From: Streptomyces mirabilis
Lineage (GTDB): Bacteria > Actinomycetota > Actinomycetes > Streptomycetales > Streptomycetaceae
NCBI RefSeq assembly: GCF_039503195.1
Contig: NZ_JBCJKP010000001.1
Span: 9,176,001-9,240,000 of the forward strand
Direction: 5' to 3'
Length of the DNA stretch: 64,000 nucleotides
Positions 1 through 10,420 of the stretch are shown piece after piece. Made by a program: the position numbers and the translations under genes. Within the stretch, counting starts at the first letter, position 1; every line of letters starts with the position of its first letter. A model generated the notes under the pieces. It was not told where the DNA came from. It saw only the letters and a program-made list of their open reading frames with translations, and did not search any database.

Positions 1-572
1 CCCCGGCGTTGGCCTACGTCTACGGTCACGCCCCCATCGCCCGCGCCCTGCTCGACGTCGGTCGTGTGCTCGGCCTCGACGCCCGGCCGGCCTCGCCCGG
101 GGAGCCGCTTCCGCCCGATCTGGACGTCGTCGTCGTCGCCACCCACGGGCGCGACGAGGAGAAGGTACTGATCGAGGCCGCACGATCCGGGGTCCCGTAC
201 ATCGGGCTGGTGGCCAGTCCCAAGCGTGGCGCGGCGGTGCTCGCCGGGTTGGACATCACCGACGAACGACGCGCGCGCATCCACACCCCGGCCGGCCTGG
301 ACATCGGCGCGCGGACCCCGGCGGAGATCGCGCTGTCGGTGTACGCCGAGATCATCGCACTGCGGCCGGAGGTGGCCCGAGCCGCACGCCCCGCGGCCGG
401 ATCCGCCGCGCCGCAGGCCGTGGCCGAGAACGTGGATCCCGTGTGCGGCATGCCCGTGGCGATCACGCCCGCCACCCTCTCACTCGACCTGGCCGCCGGC
501 AGGGTGTACTTCTGCGGGCCGGGGTGCCAGCACGCCTTCGCCGACGACCCCTCCCGGTACGCGCATGCCTGA
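1..572 (+). CDS. XdhC/CoxF-type molybdenum-cofactor protein with C-terminal YHS domain (5' truncated)
   Basis: The reading frame is already open at base 3, so the start lies left of the window. The visible ~190 residues begin in the nucleotide-binding part of an XdhC-like protein (YVYGHAPIARAL, then VVVATHGRDEEKVL and GLVASPKRGAAVL). XdhC-family proteins hand matured molybdenum cofactor to xanthine or CO dehydrogenase-type hydroxylases. The last ~45 residues are a separate YHS domain (DPVCGM, then YFCGPGC), a Cys-based motif thought to bind metal. The next gene overlaps it by 8 bases and the following two genes are CoxD- and CoxE-like, which supports a role in maturing a Mo-hydroxylase whose structural genes would lie upstream. 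The XdhC-YHS fusion is seen directly; the partner enzyme is inferred. Confidence 0.82.
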   Translation, partial: PALAYVYGHAPIARALLDVGRVLGLDARPASPGEPLPPDLDVVVVATHGRDEEKVLIEAARSGVPYIGLVASPKRGAAVLAGLDITDERRARIHTPAGLDIGARTPAEIALSVYAEIIALRPEVARAARPAAGSAAPQAVAENVDPVCGMPVAITPATLSLDLAAGRVYFCGPGCQHAFADDPSRYAHA

Positions 573-1479
573 CCTCGACGCCCTCGTACCCGATGTCGCC
601 GCCCTGCGCTCGCGTCTGGACGCCGTCGGCTACCTGGCCGACGACGCCTTGGCCACGGCGCTGCTGCTGGCCGTGCGCATGCGGCAGCCGATCCTCCTGG
701 AGGGCGAGCCCGGCGTCGGCAAGACCGAGGCGGCCCGCGCGCTCGCCGCCGTGCTCGACACCCCGCTGATCCGGCTGCAGTGCTATGAGGGACTGTCCTC
801 GGCCGAGGCCCTCTACGAGTGGAACTATCCACGGCAACTACTGGCCATCCGGCTGGCCGAGTCCCGCGGAGAGCCCCTGCGCGACGCCGACCTGTTCACC
901 GAGGACTATCTCCTGCCACGTCCGCTGCTCGCCGCGCTATGCCACCCGGGGCCGCGCCCGGCGGTGTTGCTCATCGACGAGGTGGATCGCGCCGACGACG
1001 AGTTCGAGGCGTTCCTGCTGGAACTGCTCGCCGATGCCGCGGTCACCATCCCCGAGCTCGGCACCCGGACGGCCGTGGTGCCGCCGGTGGCCGTACTGAC
1101 CTCCAACCGCACCCGGGACCTGCACGACGCCCTCAAACGCCGCTGCCTCTACCACTGGATCGACTACCCGGACACCGCACGAGTCGCCGCGATCATCCGC
1201 AGACGGCTACCGGAGTCGGCCCGGTGGCTGGCCGCCCAGGTGGCGCGCGGGGTGGCGCGCCTGCGTGCCCGGCAGGAGCTCACCAAGCCGCCCGGCATCG
1301 CCGAGGCGATCGACTGGGCCGGCGCGCTGCACGCGCTGGGGCTCTCCGTTCTCGACGCCGACGCCGCCGACCGCACCCTCGGAGTGGTCCTCAAGTACGC
1401 CGAGGACCTGCAGGCCGTGCGCCGGGCCGGATTGGCGGAGCTGGTCGACGCCGAGGCCGGATCCGGGTCCGATGCCTGA
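565..1479 (+). CDS. MoxR/CoxD-type AAA+ ATPase
   Basis: A 304-residue AAA+ ATPase. Walker A is GEPGVGKT (residues 47-54), Walker B is LLIDEVD (about 135-141), and a sensor-like TSNRTRDLHDALKRRC follows. MoxR-family ATPases work with VWA-domain partners to insert metal or remodel enzymes; the CoxD branch is needed for maturing the CO dehydrogenase-type active site. The ATG at 565 is chosen because it overlaps the XdhC stop by 8 bases, and its own stop overlaps the downstream VWA gene by 8 bases, so the three are translationally coupled. The assignment to the CoxD branch rests on this XdhC-CoxD-CoxE order. Confidence 0.85.
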   Translation: MPDLDALVPDVAALRSRLDAVGYLADDALATALLLAVRMRQPILLEGEPGVGKTEAARALAAVLDTPLIRLQCYEGLSSAEALYEWNYPRQLLAIRLAESRGEPLRDADLFTEDYLLPRPLLAALCHPGPRPAVLLIDEVDRADDEFEAFLLELLADAAVTIPELGTRTAVVPPVAVLTSNRTRDLHDALKRRCLYHWIDYPDTARVAAIIRRRLPESARWLAAQVARGVARLRARQELTKPPGIAEAIDWAGALHALGLSVLDADAADRTLGVVLKYAEDLQAVRRAGLAELVDAEAGSGSDA

Positions 1480-2620
1480 CCTGCCGGAACTGGCCGCCTC
1501 GTTCACCGCCGCCCTGCACGGTGCGGGGATCGCGGTGGGCCCCGACCGTACCCGGAGTTTCGCTCGGGCGCTCACCCTGCTGGCACCGTCGACGACGCGC
1601 GAGCTGCGGCACTGCGCGCTCGCCACCCTGGTGTCCGACCCCGAGCAGATCGAACCGTTCGACGCGGTCTTCCGCGAGGTCTTCGGCGGCCCGGTCGACC
1701 GCGAAGCACAACGCGGGCAACCGGGCGACCCGGCCCGATCGCTCAGGGGCACCGTTCCCGGCCGCGTCCCCGGCACTCGGAAGGCCACCGGGGACGGACG
1801 CGGCCGGGAGGCCGACGCACAGCCGCGGGAGGCGCCCGTACCCCTCGCGGCCAGTCCGCTCGACCGTCTCGCCGGCCGCGACTTCGCGGAGTTGTCCGCC
1901 GAGGAACTGGCGCGGCTCTCCGAAGTGATGCGCACCATGGTGCTTCGCACCCCGACCCGGCCGTCCCGCCGGCGCCGCACCGCACACCACGGTGCGCGCA
2001 TCGACGTGCGCCGCACCCTCTCCGCCAGCCGGCGCACCGGCGGATACCCGCTGCGGCTACGCCGCTTCGTGCCTCGCGCCCGCCCCCGCGACCTCATCGT
2101 GCTCTGCGACATCTCCGGATCGATGGAGCCCTATGCCCGCGCGATGCTGCAACTGCTCTACTGTGCCGCCCGCGCCACTCACGCCGAGGTCTTCACCTTC
2201 GCCACCCGCCTCACACGCCTCACGCCCGTCCTCCGGCGGGCCGGGCCGGACGACGCCCTGGCACGGGCGGGCCGGGCGGCCCCGGACTGGTCCGGGGGCA
2301 CCCGGATAGCGGAGTGCCTGGCGGAGTTCAACGAGCGGTTCGGCCGGCCCGGCATGGCGCACGGAGCCGTGGTCGCCATCATCTCCGACGGCTGGGACAC
2401 CGGAACGGCCGCCGAACTCGCCACCCAGATGGCACGGCTGTCCCGGGTCGCCTACCGCGTCGTATGGGTCAACCCGCGCACGGCGAGCCCGCGCTACCGT
2501 CCGCTCGTGGCCGGCATGGCCGCGGCGCTGCCCTACTGCGACGCCGTCGTCAGCGCCCACAACCTCGCGGCCCTGGGCGACTTCACCGCTGCGCTGTCCG
2601 CCCCCCGCCGCCGCCGGTGA
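1472..2620 (+). CDS. CoxE-like VWA domain-containing protein
   Basis: A 382-residue protein with a C-terminal von Willebrand factor A domain. The metal-ion-dependent adhesion motif D-x-S-x-S is seen at residues 213-217 (CDISGSM), with a second conserved block GGTRIAE and the ISDGWDTG strand further on. The N-terminal ~200 residues are helical and Arg-rich, as in CoxE proteins, which pair with CoxD ATPases during maturation of Mo-hydroxylases. It is the last gene of the run; 330 bases without a convincing gene follow. Start at ATG 1472, 8 bases inside the preceding gene. Confidence 0.83.
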   Translation: MPDLPELAASFTAALHGAGIAVGPDRTRSFARALTLLAPSTTRELRHCALATLVSDPEQIEPFDAVFREVFGGPVDREAQRGQPGDPARSLRGTVPGRVPGTRKATGDGRGREADAQPREAPVPLAASPLDRLAGRDFAELSAEELARLSEVMRTMVLRTPTRPSRRRRTAHHGARIDVRRTLSASRRTGGYPLRLRRFVPRARPRDLIVLCDISGSMEPYARAMLQLLYCAARATHAEVFTFATRLTRLTPVLRRAGPDDALARAGRAAPDWSGGTRIAECLAEFNERFGRPGMAHGAVVAIISDGWDTGTAAELATQMARLSRVAYRVVWVNPRTASPRYRPLVAGMAAALPYCDAVVSAHNLAALGDFTAALSAPRRRR

Positions 2621-2950
2621 CGCTGCCCGTCGATGCCGGGCCCTCGAAGGCGGCGCCGCCCTCTGAACCTTCGTCAGTTCATGCTCAGTGACGGGGCTCT
2701 CAGTGCGGGCCGGAGTGCCGTTCCGTACCCTGGTTCCGCCTGTCGACCCCGAGGGCGGAGCGGATGTACCGGGACGCCTCCACGCCTGCCTTGCATTGGA
2801 CTGCCTCGCATGGGATCAGGAAACTCAGCAATCGGTCGGTGCCGATATCCGAACAGCAGGCGGGAAATCAGTGGGAAGCCGGCCATTGTAGAGTGAAACC
2901 GCCCTTGACCTGCACAAGCAGGCAGGGAGCCGAACAGCAGGAGCACCCAA
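2621..2950. other. Intergenic region upstream of panD
   Basis: No reading frame here has a believable start, RBS or family signature. A TAGAGT hexamer at 2889-2894 could be the -10 element of the panD promoter (about 55 bases before the start codon), but no clear -35 is seen. The overlapping open frames on both strands look like GC-driven noise. Confidence 0.4.
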
Positions 2951-3370
2951 ATGCTGCGCACCATGTTCAAGTCCAAGATCCACCGTGCCACCGTCACCCA
3001 GGCCGACCTGCACTACGTCGGATCCGTCACGATCGACGCCGACCTGCTCGACGCCGCGGATCTGCTGCCGGGTGAGCTCGTGCACATCGTCGACATCACC
3101 AACGGCGCCCGCCTGGAGACGTACGTCATCGAGGGCGAGCGCGGTTCGGGGGTCGTCGGGATCAACGGAGCGGCGGCCCATCTCGTGCATCCCGGAGATC
3201 TGGTGATCATCATCAGTTACGCTCAGGTCTCCGACGCCGAGGCGCGGGCACTGCGGCCGAGGGTCGTGCACGTGGACCACGACAACCGGATCGTGGCCCT
3301 CGGTGCCGATCCGTCCGAACCGGTGCCGGGCTCGGACCAGGAGCGCAGCCCGCAGGCGGTCACCGTCTGA
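2951..3370 (+). CDS. panD: Aspartate 1-decarboxylase precursor
   Basis: A 139-residue pyruvoyl-dependent enzyme that converts L-aspartate to beta-alanine for pantothenate and CoA synthesis in the cytoplasm. The self-cleavage site is plain: Gly24-Ser25 in HYVGSVTID, where Ser25 becomes the pyruvoyl group. Other family blocks are [16 protein letters not shown] at the N-terminus, [10 protein letters not shown] and [18 protein letters not shown]. The length is near the family norm (about 126-140) with a slightly long C-terminus. CAGGAG 7 bases before ATG 2951 is a good RBS. It stands alone, with no panB or panC nearby. Confidence 0.96.
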   Translation: MLRTMFKSKIHRATVTQADLHYVGSVTIDADLLDAADLLPGELVHIVDITNGARLETYVIEGERGSGVVGINGAAAHLVHPGDLVIIISYAQVSDAEARALRPRVVHVDHDNRIVALGADPSEPVPGSDQERSPQAVTV

Positions 3371-3430
3371 ACCCCGGGCCCGGGGCAGCGGCTGAGCAAG
3401 CAGATGACCTGAGGACGCGAGGAGTTGCCC

Positions 3431-3775
3431 ATGAGCGACACAGAGATCCGCGACGACCGTGCGGGTGGCCGCCTCGAGGCGATCGCCGGGGGCGAAGTGG
3501 TCGGCCACATCGAGTACTTCGTCCTCGAGGCCCCCGCACGCGCCCTCGTCCCCGTGCACACCATCGTGGAACCCGAGCACGAGGGGAAGGGCATCGCGGG
3601 CTCCCTCACCCGTGAGCTGTACGGCATCGCCGCGCGCGAGGGCATCGTGGTCGCGCCCCTGTGCCCGTACGTCGTGAAGTGGGCGGCGCGTCACCCCGAG
3701 GAGGCTCCGGCGGCCGACCCGGAGCTGCTGGGAGCGGCGATGGCGTGGCTCGAGGCGCACCCCGGGCGCTTCTGA
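3431..3775 (+). CDS. Small GNAT-like N-acetyltransferase (YjdJ type)
   Basis: A 114-residue single-domain protein of the short GCN5-related family. The acetyl-CoA-binding region is HTIVEPEHEGKGIAGSLTRELY, with the R/Q-x-x-G-x-G/A pattern degenerate as usual in this branch, and VVAPLCPYVVKWAARHPE is the typical C-terminal block. GAGGAG at 3419-3424 sits 6 bases before ATG 3431, which favours it over the in-frame TTG at 3425. The next gene starts inside its stop codon (TGATG), so the two are co-translated. The substrate is unknown. Confidence 0.8.
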   Translation: MSDTEIRDDRAGGRLEAIAGGEVVGHIEYFVLEAPARALVPVHTIVEPEHEGKGIAGSLTRELYGIAAREGIVVAPLCPYVVKWAARHPEEAPAADPELLGAAMAWLEAHPGRF

Positions 3776-4422
3776 TGAACCGGCCGGGTCCGCTCGCCCT
3801 GCTGCACACCTCGCCCCTGCACATCCCCGTCTTCGACGCGCTGCGCGACGAGGACCACCAGGGGCTGGAACTGCGGCACATGGTGGCCGAGGAACTGTTG
3901 GCCCGGGCCCGGCGCGAGGGCCCGGCCGCGGTGGCCGGCGAGGTGCGGGCGGCCCTCGACCGGGCCGTCGCCGACGGGGCGCGTGCCGTGCTGTGCACCT
4001 GCTCGACCATCGGCGCGGTCGCCGAGGAGGCGGGCGCCGGGGTACCCGTGCTCCGGGTGGACCGTCCGATGGCCGCCGCCGCGGTCGCCACGGGCCCCCG
4101 TGTGGTGGTCGTCGCGACCTCGGAGAGCACCTTGGAGCCGACGGTCGCCCTCGTCGAGGAGGAGGCCCGCGCCGCCGGGCGCTCCGTACAGGTCCGTACG
4201 CTGCTGGTCGACGGGGCCTGGGCCCGTTTCGAGGCGGGCGACACCGACGGGTACGTCCGCAGCGTGGCGACGGCCGCCGACTCGGTCACCGACGCCGACG
4301 CGATCGTCCTCGCCCAGGCGTCCATGACCCCGGCCGAGCGGCTGACCACGACCGCGGTCCCGGTACTGTCCAGCCCCCGCCCGGGGCTCGCGGCCGGCGC
4401 GGACGCGGTGCGCCTCGGGTAG
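3775..4422 (+). CDS. Aspartate/glutamate racemase-superfamily protein
   Basis: A 215-residue protein with the Asp/Glu/hydantoin racemase fold. The first catalytic-type cysteine region is present (LCTCSTIG, Cys74 and Cys76), followed by the VVVVATSESTLEPT strand. At the place of the second catalytic cysteine the protein has LAQASM, so a two-base racemase mechanism looks incomplete. It may be a decarboxylase, isomerase or non-racemising relative. The start overlaps the GNAT stop by one base. Specific function unknown. Confidence 0.7.
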   Translation: MNRPGPLALLHTSPLHIPVFDALRDEDHQGLELRHMVAEELLARARREGPAAVAGEVRAALDRAVADGARAVLCTCSTIGAVAEEAGAGVPVLRVDRPMAAAAVATGPRVVVVATSESTLEPTVALVEEEARAAGRSVQVRTLLVDGAWARFEAGDTDGYVRSVATAADSVTDADAIVLAQASMTPAERLTTTAVPVLSSPRPGLAAGADAVRLG

Positions 4423-4591
4423 ACGCTCCAGGGGTGGATGCGCCATGGGTGGGCGCGCCACCGGTGGACCGGCCGGGTCCGTCTGGTCCAACTGGTCCGC
4501 ACGCCCTGCGCGACGGGGTGACTGGGGGAGCGGTGGCCGGGTACGCGTGGGACAAGTCCAGGGCCGACGTATCGACTGGCTGGAGGACGCC

Positions 4592-4924
4592 ATGACGCAT
4601 CCGAACCCCGATCCGGTGCAACCGGGTCCCACGCCCGGGCCGGGCCCCGACCACCCGCAGCCCTTCCCGGACCCCCACCCCTTCCCGGACCCGACCCCGG
4701 ATCCGGGCCCTCACCCCCCACCGAAGCCCACCCCTCCGCCGACCCCGGTGCCGCAGCCGCCGGGGCCCGAGCCGACCCCGCCGGGCCCCGGCCCGACCCC
4801 GCCGAGCCCCGGCCCGGTGCCGCCCGGCCCGGTGCCGCCGAGCCCCGGCCCGGTGCCGCCCGGCCCGGTGCCGCCGGGCCCCGAGCCGGTACCGAACCCC
4901 GAACCGGGACCCCCGCTCACGTGA
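4592..4924 (+). CDS. Small proline-rich repetitive protein
   Basis: A 110-residue protein made almost wholly of Pro, Gly, Pro-Asp and Pro-Val units, with no signal peptide or membrane segment. GGAGG at 4582-4586 lies 5 bases before ATG 4592, a good RBS. A 36-base unit is duplicated exactly at 4801-4872, giving two copies of PPSPGPVPPGPV. Such sequences are probably unstructured. Function unknown. High GC alone can yield long proline-rich frames, so the RBS and the downstream terminator are the main support for a real gene. Confidence 0.55.
   Translation: MTHPNPDPVQPGPTPGPGPDHPQPFPDPHPFPDPTPDPGPHPPPKPTPPPTPVPQPPGPEPTPPGPGPTPPSPGPVPPGPVPPSPGPVPPGPVPPGPEPVPNPEPGPPLT
4801..4872. repeat. Exact 36-bp tandem duplication in the proline-rich gene
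   Basis: Two identical adjacent 36-base units, 4801-4836 and 4837-4872, keep the reading frame and duplicate a 12-residue Pro-Gly-Val block. Shorter Pro-rich units on either side suggest slippage-driven growth. Confidence 0.85.
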
Positions 4925-4950
4925 ACAGCGGGGTGAACGGGTGAACGGCA

Positions 4951-4990
4951 GAGGCCGTCACGCCCCGGGTTCCAGGGATGTGACGGCCTC
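4951..4990. terminator. Bidirectional hairpin terminator between proline-rich gene and gnd
   Basis: GAGGCCGTCAC (4951-4961) and GTGACGGCCTC (4980-4990) form a perfect 11-bp stem with an 18-base loop, placed between the convergent ends of the proline-rich gene and gnd. There is no clear U-tract, as is common in Streptomyces. Confidence 0.75.
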
Positions 4991-5047
4991 GGTGGCGCAG
5001 AATACGCGTACGCCGTGTACCCGTACGTCTGGTACCCCTACGTCTGC

Positions 5048-7971
<2,924 letters not shown>

Positions 7972-8010
7972 CGCGCGTGCGGTGGTGGTGGTCCAGCAGA
8001 GGCGTCGCCA

Positions 8011-9366
8011 CTACGTAGGGCCCGCACAGGGGGCCGAATAGGCCGGCACGGGCGGCGCGTCCTCCTCGGACGACTCGGGCGAGTCGGCCGGGTCGGGCGC
8101 GCTCTCCGCGGCCCCCACCATCGCCGGAGCCGGTACGAAGACGTCCTCGCCGCGATCCCCGCCGAGTCCGTTCCCGAGCCCGGCTCCGAATCCGTTGGCG
8201 AGCCCGGCGTCGAACGCCTCCCCGAGCCCGGCTCCGAGTCCGCTTCCGAGCCCGTTTCCGAGCCCGGCGTCGAGTGCGTTCTCGAGCCCCGCGTCGAATT
8301 CTTCTCCGAGCTTGGCGTCGAACGACTCCGCGAGCCCCGCGTCGAACCCCTCCCCGAACCCCGCGCCGAACGCCTCTCGGTGGCCCGTGGTCGGCTCGTG
8401 CTCGGGGTCCGGTCCCGTGGACTGCTCGGGCAGCGCCGCGAGCAGCAGCGCCTCCAACGCGGAGTCCGGCGTGGCCGCTTCCGGCGCGGGCTCGGTCTCC
8501 GCGGCGGCGGATGCGGCGACCTCCGCGGTGTTCCGGGCACTGCCGATCTGCTCGGTCGTGAGCAGGATCAGACCGCCCGCCGCCACGACCCCGCAGGCCA
8601 GCGCCAGCACGGTGCCCGTCTCGCCGTAGCGGAAGGTCTCGCCGAACATCGTGATGCCGACGGCGGCCGCCACGACGGGGTTGACGACCGTCAGCGTGGC
8701 CAGCGGCGCCGCGAGACCGCCGCCCCGGTACGAGGCCTGCGACAGCAGCATCCCGGCCGTCGCGAAGACGCCTATGAGGACGAGGCTCGGCAGGTCGGCG
8801 AGCGAGACCTGGTGCGACCAGTCCACCGCGACGGTCTTGGTGAACACCGAGGACATGCTGAAGGCTATGCCGGACCCCACCGCGAGCATCACGCTGCGCA
8901 CGGCCGGGTGCCGGTGCGCGGCGCGGCCCGCCACCATGAAGGCCGCCACCGCGCCGCCCGACACCACGGCCAGCACGGTGATCTGGGTGTCACTCAGGGA
9001 CTGCGAGTCGGCCGAGCCGACCAGGGCGAGCAGGACCGCGAGGCCCACCGTGGCCATGATCGCGCCACGCCAGGCGGTCGCCCCGGCCTCGCGGCCGACG
9101 AAGACGGCCGCCATGGGGAGCGCGAACACGATGGTCAGCGCGCCCAGCGGCTGCACCAGGCTCAGCGGGCCGTAGGCGAGCGCCACCACGTGCAGCACCC
9201 CGCCCACGCCGCTCAGGGCGACCGCCGCCCACCAGCCGGGGCGGCGCAACGGCGCGTACGTCTGGTCGGGAGAGGTCAGCGCGACCTGCTCCTGGACGAT
9301 CGCGCCGCCCGCGTACGCAACGGCGGAGACGAACGAGAGCAGGACGGACAGCGCGAGCGCGCTCAT
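8011..9366 (-). CDS. DMT/EamA-type membrane transporter with tetrapeptide-repeat tail
   Basis: A 451-residue protein. The first ~310 residues carry about ten hydrophobic segments in the drug/metabolite transporter pattern, with two EamA-like halves (GALTIVFALPMAAVFVGRE; TLTVVNPVVAAAVGITMFGE). The cytoplasmic tail is unusual: residues 333-403 are about 18 repeats of a four-residue unit [F/L]-[G/D]-x-[G/A/S], followed by an acidic Pro-rich end. RBS AGAGGAGGG precedes ATG 9366; the longer upstream frame lacks an RBS. The substrate is unknown. The tail is not part of the family and may be a disordered or beta-roll-like interaction segment. Confidence 0.82.
   Translation of the reverse strand: MSALALSVLLSFVSAVAYAGGAIVQEQVALTSPDQTYAPLRRPGWWAAVALSGVGGVLHVVALAYGPLSLVQPLGALTIVFALPMAAVFVGREAGATAWRGAIMATVGLAVLLALVGSADSQSLSDTQITVLAVVSGGAVAAFMVAGRAAHRHPAVRSVMLAVGSGIAFSMSSVFTKTVAVDWSHQVSLADLPSLVLIGVFATAGMLLSQASYRGGGLAAPLATLTVVNPVVAAAVGITMFGETFRYGETGTVLALACGVVAAGGLILLTTEQIGSARNTAEVAASAAAETEPAPEAATPDSALEALLLAALPEQSTGPDPEHEPTTGHREAFGAGFGEGFDAGLAESFDAKLGEEFDAGLENALDAGLGNGLGSGLGAGLGEAFDAGLANGFGAGLGNGLGGDRGEDVFVPAPAMVGAAESAPDPADSPESSEEDAPPVPAYSAPCAGPT
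8158..8370. repeat. 12-bp imperfect tandem repeat array coding for [F/L]-[G/D]-x-G units
   Basis: About 18 consecutive 12-base units in the 3' part of the DMT transporter gene translate (minus strand) to tetrapeptides such as FDAG, LGNG, LGSG, LGAG and FGAG. The units differ by substitutions but never break frame. Confidence 0.85.
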
Positions 9367-9483
9367 GAGTCCCTCCTCTGCGTGCGGCGGGGACGCTGTG
9401 CCCGGCGCGGCGAACGATCGGCCTTCATACCCACTACGATGCCTCGCGCATTCGTTCACGTCGTCGTACCTGAGCAGGCAATG

Positions 9484-9509
9484 AGTAGTACTGCCGATGG
9501 AGTACGACT
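9484..9509. promoter_or_regulatory. Inverted repeat AGTAGTACT-N8-AGTACGACT
   Basis: Two 9-base arms (8 of 9 complementary) separated by 8 bases lie in the divergent region between the DMT transporter and the FhuF-like gene. This is a candidate operator; no regulator can be named. Confidence 0.3.
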
Positions 9510-9576
9510 CGCCCCATGTCCTCCCCTGGGTGGGCGACATGAGGGGGAGACCCTCCGGTGAGAACCCCTAGGGGGC

Positions 9577-10338
9577 TTGGTACTACTGCTGTTCGTGGAA
9601 CTCGATCCGGAACTCGCGGCGCTCGGCTCGCTCGGCGGCTTCTTCGTACTACGCACCGGCGTACCGCCGCGTGCCCCGCTGCCGACGCTCGCACAGGCGT
9701 ACGCGTCTCCCCGAGACGATGATCCCAGAGATGTCTGGTCGGATCCTCTGAATTTTCGGGTCCGGAAAGTCGCGGCGAGTCTGCGGGCGCCCGAGCCCCG
9801 GATCGCGGTCTCGGTGGCCCAGCAGGGCCTCGCGGCCCGTCTGTGGTCGGTCTCGCTCGGTGCCGCCGCGCTGTACGGGCAGCTGCCGGACCTCGACCCG
9901 GGGCTGCTGCGGTGGGATCCGGACGGCAGCGCTCCGGACGACCTGTGGCTGTCCGAGGTACGCGCCCTGCCGGTGGCGGCGATCGGAGAGGTCGTACGGG
10001 ACGGCCACCTCGCCCCGCTGGCGGCGGCTCTGCGCACCCGACACCGCATGTCGAAGGGCCTGTTGTGGGGGAACGCGGGCTCGGCGCTCGCGGGTGCCTG
10101 GCGCCAGCTGCACCGCTGGGCCGAGGCCAACGGCCGTACGGACGTGGCCGATCGGGCCCGCTTCCTCGCCGCCGACCTGTTCACGCATCCCGACCTGTCC
10201 GCGACCGTCGACCCCCGTACCCTGCGTCGCCGCAGCTGCTGCCTCTACTACCGGCTCCCCGGCGGCGGCCTCTGCGGCGACTGCTGCTTCGACCGCCCGC
10301 CGGGCCGGACGCGTGGCGGGACTCCGGGCCGCCGCTGA
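9577..10338 (+). CDS. FhuF-like (2Fe-2S) protein
   Basis: About 250 residues. The C-terminal RRSCCLYYRLPGGGLCGDCC contains the CC-x(n)-C-x2-C pattern by which FhuF-type ferric-siderophore reductases bind a 2Fe-2S cluster. The N-terminal part (LARLWSVSLGAAAL-like block, LWGNAGSALAGAWRQL) matches the helical FhuF body. Likely role: cytoplasmic reduction and release of iron from siderophores. The start is uncertain. TTG 9577 is the most upstream codon after an in-frame stop, GTG 9595 gives VELDPELAALG and looks natural, and neither has a well-placed RBS. A CCCCTAGGGG palindrome (9565-9574) lies right at the start. Confidence 0.78.
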   Translation: MVLLLFVELDPELAALGSLGGFFVLRTGVPPRAPLPTLAQAYASPRDDDPRDVWSDPLNFRVRKVAASLRAPEPRIAVSVAQQGLAARLWSVSLGAAALYGQLPDLDPGLLRWDPDGSAPDDLWLSEVRALPVAAIGEVVRDGHLAPLAAALRTRHRMSKGLLWGNAGSALAGAWRQLHRWAEANGRTDVADRARFLAADLFTHPDLSATVDPRTLRRRSCCLYYRLPGGGLCGDCCFDRPPGRTRGGTPGRR

Positions 10339-10420
10339 GCATCGCGGTCTTCCCCGAGCGTCCCTTCTGGGTGACCATGAAAGGCACCAGCCGGTATCCG
10401 GTACGACGGGGGGGCTCTGC

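Noticed and set aside
2633..2997. Short open frames on both strands between the CoxE-like gene and panD
   Set aside because: They overlap each other and panD, lack RBSs and have no family resemblance.
8158..8370. Non-coding minisatellite
   Set aside because: The 12-bp period keeps the reading frame of the transporter throughout, so it is a coding repeat.
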